Shown here one piece after another: positions 35,527-42,033 of a stretch of 44,647 nucleotides of DNA. The stretch is from Acidimicrobiaceae bacterium (GTDB lineage Bacteria; Actinomycetota; Acidimicrobiia; Acidimicrobiales; RAAP-2). A model generated the notes under the pieces. That model worked only from the letters and a program-made list of their open reading frames with translations. It was not told the origin of the DNA and searched no databases. The first letter of the stretch is position 1. Every line of letters begins with the position of its first letter. The stretch covers positions 165,439 to 210,085 of the forward strand of contig PMOE01000059.1 of NCBI GenBank assembly GCA_003161575.1, read 5' to 3'. The position numbers were made by a program, and so were the translations under genes.

Positions 35527-36905
35527 TCGCGCTCGGGATCGTCGACGTGAACGGTCGGTTCGTGGATTTTGCGTTCACGGACCTCGCCGACCCACGCTTC
35601 GCCTGGGTCCTCTATCAACTGATCGATCGAGAAGCGCTGCCGGCGGGGCTCGACGATGGCGTGCAAGACGTACTCCTCAACTGGCGGTTCGGAGCTATAC
35701 GGGCTGCGGTGCTGCAGTCGTAGCGTCTTCGGTCCGGGCTCGACGAAACGGACGCCGAGCAGTCTTCGGCCGGTCGCCGCGATCAGCACGTCATCACGGC
35801 TTGCGACCGGGCGATCCAGGGTTCCGGCGGCTTCAGCCACCAGGATGTTTGTCTCGGAAGCTGGGGTCTCGCCTGAGGCGGCGGCGAGGCGAGCCCGGCG
35901 GGCCTCGCGGGGTCGCAGCTTGGGCGCGCGACCCGGGAGGTAGTCGTCACCGACGACCGCGGCCCCGCCGTGCAGCACTCGCTCCTCGGGAGGGCTGGCG
36001 TCTTCGACATGAAGGCGCCGTGCTCGGTCCAGCGCGGCGCTGGGGGCGCTGCCGGATGCCGCGATTCGGGCTGCATGGAGGAACCGGTCGAGTTCGCCGG
36101 AGCTGTGGGTGGCGATCTGAGGGTCACCGAAGGGCGGCGGCTCGGGCTTCGGCGTGATCTCGATGATCTCCTCGTCGAACATCCACCGGTAGCCGGTGCT
36201 GCGGTTTTCGGGCAAGGAAACGACGATCTCGTCGTCTGCCCGGAGTGAGACAAGTTGGTCATTCCACTGTTCGTCGACGGGCCAAACGTCGGCGTAGCCG
36301 TAGACCGGTCGCCGACCACCGGCGAGCTGGCTTTTGACCGTGAGAGGTCGGACCTCCAACAACGAAGTGGCGTCCGCCGCCGTGATCACCTGAAGATTGG
36401 TGAGCTGGCGCACGGCAGCTTCGTAGCTCACCCCTGCTTCGCGGGCGACGAAGTAGGCCTGATCGGGTCGAACAGGTCCGTGGTCGCCGATGCCGATTCT
36501 CGCTAGCAACGAGAGCACAAGGGGCGGTGGCATCAAAAGGTTAGCGGCGAACATCTGGGCCAGTCGCTCTCGTTCCGCCGGGTTAGCCCCGAAGACATGC
36601 TCCTCACCATCGAGGGCGAGGCCGTGTCCGTGTTCGAGCCGCCAGTGGCCCAGCTCATGCGCCGCCGTGTAGCGCTGGACGGTGATCGGGCGCCGATCAG
36701 TGATGAGGACGCCGCCGGTGCCTTCGGGAACGAAGGCACCGAGCAGCCCATCCATCGGCAGGAAGGCGAGCCAAAGATCGAGGTCCTCGCACATCGAGAA
36801 CACGTCCACTTGCCGGGTCTGATCGACGCCGAGTTCGTCGAGGAGCCGTCCGGCTGATTCCGCCGCTTGGAGCGAGCGTTGCCAGGCGTTGCCGTTGGCA
36901 GGCAT
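35523..36905 (-). CDS. ImmA/IrrE metallopeptidase fused to chagasin-like (I42) cysteine-protease inhibitor
   Basis: A 460-aa protein; ATG 36905 overlaps the regulator stop (TGATG). Residues 1-185 are ImmA/IrrE-like: zinc motif HELGH (83-87) in YTAAHELGHWRLEHGH and a supporting FAANLLMP helix. ImmA proteins cleave XRE-type repressors. The C-terminal part has chagasin hallmarks: EIVVSLPENRSTGYRW (NxxTGY loop, 234-239) and GPKTLRLQHRSPY (about 391-403, replacing the RPW loop). The loops are about 160 residues apart instead of about 60, owing to an Arg/Ala-rich insertion. Chagasins inhibit papain-family proteases, and a papain-like gene follows immediately. Confidence 0.8.
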   Translation of the reverse strand: MPANGNAWQRSLQAAESAGRLLDELGVDQTRQVDVFSMCEDLDLWLAFLPMDGLLGAFVPEGTGGVLITDRRPITVQRYTAAHELGHWRLEHGHGLALDGEEHVFGANPAERERLAQMFAANLLMPPPLVLSLLARIGIGDHGPVRPDQAYFVAREAGVSYEAAVRQLTNLQVITAADATSLLEVRPLTVKSQLAGGRRPVYGYADVWPVDEQWNDQLVSLRADDEIVVSLPENRSTGYRWMFDEEIIEITPKPEPPPFGDPQIATHSSGELDRFLHAARIAASGSAPSAALDRARRLHVEDASPPEERVLHGGAAVVGDDYLPGRAPKLRPREARRARLAAASGETPASETNILVAEAAGTLDRPVASRDDVLIAATGRRLLGVRFVEPGPKTLRLQHRSPYSSEPPVEEYVLHAIVEPRRQRFSIDQLIEDPGEAWVGEVRERKIHEPTVHVDDPERE

Positions 36906-37375
36906 CAGGTTCCTGTCTCGTCTCCGCCGTCCGCCGCACTGCTGGGGGGGCGAGGGGGCTTGGCCGCAGCTCGTCCGGATGCGGCCGGTTTGCCGGCCGC
37001 CGCGAGGAACTCAGCAAAGCGCAGCACCTGGTCCCGGTCTCGCGCCGAAAGAGACTCGGCGGCCCGGAAGAGAGGTTCGGCATCCGTAAGCTCGATGTCC
37101 TCATCGCCGAGCAGCCATCCAACGGGCTTGCGGTAGATGCGGGCGAGTCGTCGCACCTCGAGCCCGGTCACTCGTCGCTTGCCCGATTCGAGGGCAGAGA
37201 CACTCGCCCGCGGGATGCCAAGCGCAGAGGCGACGTCCTCTTGGAGCAGCCCGACAAACTCCCGGGCTTCCTTCAGGCGGGCTCCGATCCTCGCTTGTTC
37301 CTCGTTGTCATCGATGTCGGCGCCGTCGTCGTTGTCGCGCTTCGATGGCGTCTTTGGACGTTTCTGGTCAGCCAA
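36905..37375 (-). CDS. XRE family transcriptional regulator
   Basis: A 156-aa protein starting at TTG 37375, chosen because GGGAGGAG lies 3-4 nt upstream. A helix-turn-helix of the Cro/CI type spans about residues 30-85: ARLKEAREFVGLLQEDVASA, IPRASVSALESGKRRVTGLE and VRRLARIYRKPVGWLL. An acidic N-terminal tail and a C-terminal helical part (SARDRDQVLRFAEFLAAAG) flank it. XRE and ImmA next to each other usually form a cleavable-repressor switch. It overlaps the AcpS gene by 8 nt and the ImmA gene by 1 nt, and probably controls the whole operon. Confidence 0.9.
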   Translation of the reverse strand: MADQKRPKTPSKRDNDDGADIDDNEEQARIGARLKEAREFVGLLQEDVASALGIPRASVSALESGKRRVTGLEVRRLARIYRKPVGWLLGDEDIELTDAEPLFRAAESLSARDRDQVLRFAEFLAAAGKPAASGRAAAKPPRPPSSAADGGDETGT

Positions 37376-37859
37376 GGCTCCTCCCTTCGTTCGTGGTGGC
37401 GGCAGAGTCGACGAGCTTTAGGTGTGGTTGGAACGATGCGATGGCGATGGCTGCCGCCCAACCGCCCTCGTGGGTCACCGAGAGGTGCCACGCGGTAATC
37501 CGGTGACGTTTCGCAATGGATAGGGCTCCTCGATGAAGCTCAACTCGAGGTGCCCCGATCGGGGTCGTGACGATCTCGACGTCACGGGGGTCCAAGTCGC
37601 CGATCCCGTGTTGCAGTGCTTTCATGACGGCCTCTTTGGCGGCCCACTTTCCTGCGAGTGCTTCCGCTTGTCTGTTGGTGTCTCGCTGCTCGCGCGCCGT
37701 CCAGGCCGCGTCGACGAAGGATCGGCCGCCCGCGGCCAGCAGTTGGCGTAACGGTTCGACCTCCACCAAATCGATCCCGACCCCGGATGCTTGGTCCATC
37801 GCCTCGATGCTGGCCTGCCAGACCGATGCCAGCGCGCCGATTGGCGGCTGAGAGGTCAC
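37368..37859 (-). CDS. Holo-[acyl-carrier-protein] synthase (AcpS-type phosphopantetheinyl transferase)
   Basis: A 163-aa protein. GTG 37859 overlaps the preceding stop (GTGA); ATG 37799 is closer to the usual family N-terminus. Motifs: GVGIDLVEVEPL (Asp30 binds magnesium) and AGKWAAKEAVMKALQHG (Glu76), then GAPRVELHRGAL and LSVTHEGGWAAAIAIA, in family order. The enzyme moves 4'-phosphopantetheine from CoA to a serine of a carrier protein. A carrier-like protein is encoded two genes upstream, so this is probably a dedicated copy, not the housekeeping AcpS. The operon context is unusual for AcpS. Confidence 0.85.
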   Translation of the reverse strand: MTSQPPIGALASVWQASIEAMDQASGVGIDLVEVEPLRQLLAAGGRSFVDAAWTAREQRDTNRQAEALAGKWAAKEAVMKALQHGIGDLDPRDVEIVTTPIGAPRVELHRGALSIAKRHRITAWHLSVTHEGGWAAAIAIASFQPHLKLVDSAATTNEGRSLG

Positions 37860-38719
37860 GGTCGCGTTCCCGACGCGACTACGGCGTCGGCATCGAGGGC
37901 AGTCCGAGCGTCTCTCGCGAGACTGAGCGCCCGAGAGCGGTTCTGGGTGTCAGCCAGCGTGGCGTGAACGACGAGCTCTCCGAGATCGTGGCCGGTCTGC
38001 TGGCAGAGGAACTGCATCAGCCACGACAGACCCAACATGTTGCCGTAGGCCTTGTCGATCAGGTACTGGTGCCGGTAGACGGCCGTCATGTGCAGACGGC
38101 CCCGGTACAACGTGAGATCGATGTGCGTGAGGCAGGGGAATCCCCGCGTGCGGCGGTCTGTCGGGGCATAGACCTGCACACCTCGCAGGTCTTCCTCGTC
38201 CGCTTGCGCGTCTGCGGCCGCGTCCATGTCATTGGTGTTGTTCGTGCGATTTCCGGCTAAATGCTGGGCGCGTAGATGTTCGACCCTCGCCGCCAGCTGG
38301 TTTACGCCGCCCACCTCTTTGCCCGGCCAGGTGATCATCCGGGAGAAGTACGTGCCGCTCTTGTTGGCATGGATCGTGCGCAACATCGGCAACACGCCGA
38401 TGTAGGCGTCGTAGAGAGCATCGGCGGCCGCGTCGAGCATGGCGCTCTTCGCCGCAGGTAGGTCAGGAGCCCAGTCGATGGCGGGGTCGGGATAAAGCGA
38501 GGCAGGAAAGATCGTCTCGGCCACGGTGTCGATCGATTGGGCACCGTATCCGTCGAGCGCTCCGTCGAGGACGCGTCGGACCGAGAGAAACTCGGTGCCA
38601 GGATCGGTCACGGTCGAAACCACATGGACCGCTCGTCCCCCGGTAGCGTCGGCGGTCCGCTCTAAGGACAGCAGCCATGCTTCGCTGACCGAAGCCGCGG
38701 CGGGCAGGAGCTCACTCAT
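37856..38719 (-). CDS. Thymidylate-synthase-fold protein (pyrimidine C5 methylase/hydroxymethylase-like)
   Basis: A 287-aa protein; ATG 38719 overlaps the previous stop (ATGA). The C-terminal half aligns by eye with ThyA: GFPCLTHIDLTLYRGRLHMT corresponds to the PPCH catalytic loop (Cys196) and following strand, and AVYRHQYLIDKAYGNMLGLS to the QRSxDxxLGxPFN segment (Arg216, Asn227). QFLCQQTGHDLGELVVHATL follows as in ThyA. Upstream, GTYFSRMITWPG and NQLAARVEHLRAQ match the cofactor and dimer region. Phage relatives hydroxymethylate dUMP or dCMP. The real substrate is unknown; neighbours suggest one linked to a carrier protein or a nucleotide. Confidence 0.75.
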   Translation of the reverse strand: MSELLPAAASVSEAWLLSLERTADATGGRAVHVVSTVTDPGTEFLSVRRVLDGALDGYGAQSIDTVAETIFPASLYPDPAIDWAPDLPAAKSAMLDAAADALYDAYIGVLPMLRTIHANKSGTYFSRMITWPGKEVGGVNQLAARVEHLRAQHLAGNRTNNTNDMDAAADAQADEEDLRGVQVYAPTDRRTRGFPCLTHIDLTLYRGRLHMTAVYRHQYLIDKAYGNMLGLSWLMQFLCQQTGHDLGELVVHATLADTQNRSRALSLARDARTALDADAVVASGTRP

Positions 38720-39123
38720 GAGGCCACTGGTCCGGCCGGCACCGGGTGCAGCGTGCGATGCACCAAGCGCGCTACCCCGCCAAGGCTTCGCAGATCCTCT
38801 CGGCGCACTCGTGACAGATCGACCAACTTGGGACGGTCCACCGAGGCCCCGACCTGGTTGACGAGGAAAACGGCCACGAGACTGGGGATCTTCGGTGAGC
38901 CGTCATCAGCCACATCTGTGAGCTGCCGATTGGGTTGCGCGCCTCGCAGCAGCCGGGTCAGGTCACTTTGCAGCTGGTCAACAGTCCTCGTGGTCACCGA
39001 TGCGAGAATGGCCGCGTTGGTCGGGACAGCCGCGGCTGGAGCAGCGACGGGGGGTGGTGGTGCCACGGAGGTTATGTCCGTCTTCACGACATCCAGTGTC
39101 GGATATTCCGACACGATTGTCAA
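38716..39123 (-). CDS. Acyl-carrier-protein-like protein
   Basis: A 135-aa protein. TTG 39123 or GTG 39114 is the start. A Pro/Ala-rich N-terminal tail (about 20-36) precedes a helical domain. The segment around residues 74-125 (DGSPKIPSLVAVFLVNQVGA ... LSRVRREDLRSLGGVARLVH) fits the helix II-helix III-helix IV pattern of acyl carrier proteins, with Ser81 in PSL where carriers have DSL. Similarity alone is weak; the AcpS gene in the same operon supports it. It is the first gene of the unit, so the promoter should lie at about 39124-39226. Confidence 0.5.
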   Translation of the reverse strand: MTIVSEYPTLDVVKTDITSVAPPPPVAAPAAAVPTNAAILASVTTRTVDQLQSDLTRLLRGAQPNRQLTDVADDGSPKIPSLVAVFLVNQVGASVDRPKLVDLSRVRREDLRSLGGVARLVHRTLHPVPAGPVAS

Positions 39124-39226
39124 GAGGTACCCCGCTTCGTAGCCCCAAAGGTCCGCAAGTCGAGTCGTTTAGATGGGGTGCGAGAGGGGGTCCTAGAGGG
39201 GTCCTTCGTTTTTAGACGCCGATCGC

Positions 39227-39583
39227 TCAGAATCGCTCGAGAGCGCTAACGAGCAGCTCAACGGCTTTGCCGGTTGATGCCAGGAACAGGAAAATGCCTG
39301 GATACCAGACTTCCAAGGTGGGGCGACCATCCCCAGTGCCAGGCAGCCGGGCCGCTGCATTTGGCATGTCGTCGTTGCGACACGGACTCCGAGTCGTCAC
39401 TGCCGAGTTCCGCCTCGAAGAGTGCTCGGCGGAACACCTCGTCGTCCCCATGGGCAAAGACCTGATACTCGAAATGGTGGTGGTCGGTTCGGGCGACCCC
39501 GATCACGTAGTTGGCCGGACTGAGACCCAGGACACAGAGTCGGGGTAGCGGCCCTCCTGGTCGTGCACCGTCCTGAGGTGCAT
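39227..39583 (-). pseudogene. Small frameshifted gene, unknown family
   Basis: Protein-like translation continues only by changing frame twice on the minus strand: MHLRTVHDQEGRYPDSVSWV from ATG 39583, then LGLSPANYVIGVARTDHHHF and FAHGDDEVFRRALFEAELG, then ARLPGTGDGRPTLEVWYPG ending at 39227 (SALERF). Joined, it would be a protein of roughly 115 residues. The pieces have normal composition while alternatives are Arg/Pro-rich, so I read it as a decayed gene; sequencing error is possible. It lies upstream of the seven-gene operon on the same strand. Around it I see nothing else in 39124-39640. Confidence 0.4.
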
Positions 39584-39640
39584 CCTGCGAGGGTACCTAC
39601 GCTTCGACGGATCGCTTGCATACGTGTTTTGGGGGGCTCA

Positions 39641-40765
39641 TTATCGCGTGCGCTGGAACGCCTCCAGAAGGCCACGTGCCATCACGACACCCACCTCGTC
39701 GGCTCCCGAGCCCAGGGCCGCGGCGGTGACGCCCTCGTCGGGCAGAACGCGGATCGGCCCTTGATCGAAAGGGTTCATCCTCGCCCCAGAACGGGAGCCG
39801 AGCGATGAAGGCGGGCCGATGTCGAGGGAAATTGAAGGCGTGAGGCCGAGGGCAAGAGCCCAGTCGTGATCTTCGGAGGGCACGAGGGCTCCGAGAAGCC
39901 GGAGAAGGCGCCCGATCCTGGCCGAGAGGTCGGCCTCGTCGAGGAGGCTGCCCAAGCTGTCGGCGGGGAGCTGCTGCCAGGCCGATCGCTGTCCACTGGC
40001 ACCAATCCGCACCCCGAGGAGCTGTTCGGGCCGCACAGAGTCCCATGCCCCCGAGGGAGTGGCCGGCTCGGGGAATGCCCATGCACTCCTCGGATCGCTG
40101 TCAGCGTGGATAGCCACGCCCGGGGGAATCCGGCCATGGTCCCGGAGGCCAGACACGAGCAGGTTCGGAATATCGCGCAACCGGCGGGCCGACATGCCGA
40201 CAGGAGGCACCGGGACGGCGTGCACATCAAGCACGGCCGCCATGGACTGGCGCTCTCGGCCGGGACCCTGCCAGGTCTCCCTCCAGTCGACCTTAACCCC
40301 ATCGGGAAGCGGCGACCACTTGAGAGTGTCACTCAGGCTGGGCAGGTCCTGCAGCGCCGCCACCACCTTGGGTTGGAGGTCGACAGCGGAAGTGAAGCCC
40401 GATCGGAAGAGCCCAGTGCTATAGCCCTCGACCCGCGCGATGAACGCCGCTTGGAGCGGCTCTGGGTCGGCTCCCAGCTTGCGGAAGGCCAAGCGGGGGA
40501 TGCCCTTGGCCAGTGCGGCAGTGTACTCCTCCTCGGTCGGGGCCTTGTGGGTTTCGGGAAGTTGATCCCCATAGCTGGAACCGAGCAGGAGCAGGTACAC
40601 ATCCGCTACTGCTACCCCAGCCAGGCACGCCTCACGACTTGGAACCGGTTGCGCAGTGAAGTCCTCGAACCTGACCGGCTCGTGGCCAAGGGCCCGAATC
40701 AGCCCTGGTAGGGCATCACGCTCCTCTTCGAGGCCACGGCGAACTGAGGAGATAAAGACCTTCAC
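39641..40765 (-). CDS. DUF4062 (TIR-like) domain protein
   Basis: A 374-aa protein starting at GTG 40765 after GAGGAG; a longer frame to 40828 is less likely. The N-terminal 110 residues are DUF4062: VKVFISSVRRGLEEERDALP, a later VADVYLLLLGSSYGD and an acidic PTEEEYTAAL. DUF4062 resembles TIR domains and is common at the N-terminus of STAND NTPases and other defence proteins. The remaining 260 residues have no recognisable NTPase motif and may be a sensor or effector. It is coupled to the gene at 40774 (8-nt gap). Function is inferred from the domain only. Confidence 0.75.
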   Translation of the reverse strand: MKVFISSVRRGLEEERDALPGLIRALGHEPVRFEDFTAQPVPSREACLAGVAVADVYLLLLGSSYGDQLPETHKAPTEEEYTAALAKGIPRLAFRKLGADPEPLQAAFIARVEGYSTGLFRSGFTSAVDLQPKVVAALQDLPSLSDTLKWSPLPDGVKVDWRETWQGPGRERQSMAAVLDVHAVPVPPVGMSARRLRDIPNLLVSGLRDHGRIPPGVAIHADSDPRSAWAFPEPATPSGAWDSVRPEQLLGVRIGASGQRSAWQQLPADSLGSLLDEADLSARIGRLLRLLGALVPSEDHDWALALGLTPSISLDIGPPSSLGSRSGARMNPFDQGPIRVLPDEGVTAAALGSGADEVGVVMARGLLEAFQRTR

Positions 40766-40773
40766 CGGGCTCC

Positions 40774-41565
40774 TCAAGCGTAGTTCAAGTGGAGTGTGCC
40801 AGCATTGGCACCGGTTCGCGCCACCCAACGGCGCTCGCGATCACCGAGAGCGGCGCTTACCCGGTCGGCCATCTTGAACAGGAGCCCGTTTCGGTCGGCA
40901 CGTTCGGTAGGCCACTGCTCGACCTGGTGTCGGACGAGGACGTTGGACTCGATCGGCCGGGGTGGGTCGTGGAGGTGCTCAGGATGCTCCCAACCATCGT
41001 TGTAGCAGCCGAGCCAAGTGTCGTCGGTCTTCGGCAAGGCGACTACTAGGTCGAAGGGGGCGAGCTGGTCTGCCACTTCCTTGACCTCTCCGTCCTCCGC
41101 CAGGAGCGCAGACTGCGTCTCCACAGCCTGGCGGATCATGTGGATCACCGTGTAGAGCCGAATGATCGTGGCCGGGCCAGCGCGGAATTGCGCTCTGTAG
41201 CGCGAACCCGAACCGATCGCAGCCTCCACCCCGCCGTCTCGACGAACCGCCACGTAGCCCAACCATGTGGTGCCGTCTCCCGCGGGTGAGTAGCGGGCGA
41301 ACCCGGTCGAAGTCGATGCTGTGTAGGGGAGCGTACCCACGCCGTTGGCTGTGATGCCCTCGAACGTCGTCGGAACCTGATTGGGCACACCGTTCTCGAA
41401 CTGGAGGTGCTGCGCCCTGACCTCACTCGGCATCACGATGGCGGCCACCCCTGGCCCGTCCAGGCAAGCCATCAGGCCGCCGGTCCCGAACTCGGCGGAC
41501 GCCGGATCCAGCCTCCACCGGCGCCGGGCTCTCTCCCAGCGGTCGTGCTGCTCGGCCGTGATCAC
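40774..41565 (-). CDS. Hypothetical protein in operon with DUF4062 gene
   Basis: A 263-aa soluble protein starting at 41565. It has an N-terminal helical part (EQHDRWERARRRWRLD), a mixed alpha/beta middle (GPATIIRLYTVIHMIRQAVE) and a C-terminal part with LVRHQVEQWPTERADRNGLL. No catalytic motif is evident. It precedes the DUF4062 gene by 8 nt, so the two act together; it might be a partner or modulator. Divergent from the gene at 41631 across about 65 nt, which must hold both promoters. Confidence 0.6.
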   Translation of the reverse strand: MITAEQHDRWERARRRWRLDPASAEFGTGGLMACLDGPGVAAIVMPSEVRAQHLQFENGVPNQVPTTFEGITANGVGTLPYTASTSTGFARYSPAGDGTTWLGYVAVRRDGGVEAAIGSGSRYRAQFRAGPATIIRLYTVIHMIRQAVETQSALLAEDGEVKEVADQLAPFDLVVALPKTDDTWLGCYNDGWEHPEHLHDPPRPIESNVLVRHQVEQWPTERADRNGLLFKMADRVSAALGDRERRWVARTGANAGTLHLNYA

Positions 41566-41630
41566 CGCCCCAGGCTACGTGTAGCGCCCCCAGTCAGGAA
41601 ACAACCTAAATCTCTGCTGTAATCTCAACC

Positions 41631-41939
41631 ATGCCTCCTGACCAGCAGAGAAAACCTCCCTTCGTCGGGAAAGGCGGAGAGCCACTCGGTGAAGCACTGA
41701 GGATGCCCGATTCGGTGCGTCGCGAAACACCCTCAACCAACACCGATCCGATCAGCGCCCGTCTACTCGAGGAATGGAGGGCGCTGGAAACGCGGGCCTC
41801 CGAACAGCGAGAGGCATCCTTGTCCACCCCCCTTGGGAGTGCGGAACGCCAAGAGGCAGCGGCGACACAAGCAGAGGCTGACACAACGGGTCGGAAGATC
41901 ACAGAGCGCGTTGTCCAGCTCAACGAGGGCCGACCCTGA
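41631..41939 (+). CDS. Small hydrophilic protein upstream of OLD nuclease
   Basis: A 102-aa frame from ATG 41631, highly charged, with a predicted helix (ARLLEEWRALETRASEQREA). No known family and no strong ribosome site. It ends 94 nt before the OLD gene. Coding is plausible from composition but not certain. Confidence 0.45.
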   Translation: MPPDQQRKPPFVGKGGEPLGEALRMPDSVRRETPSTNTDPISARLLEEWRALETRASEQREASLSTPLGSAERQEAAATQAEADTTGRKITERVVQLNEGRP

Positions 41940-42033
41940 GCCCCGGGGCACCCGAGGACCTGCCGGTACAAGCCATACCCGTCGTAGGGTCTGTGGGCGT
42001 GAGCTGCCACCAACGTGCAGGGCAATCGCTGCC

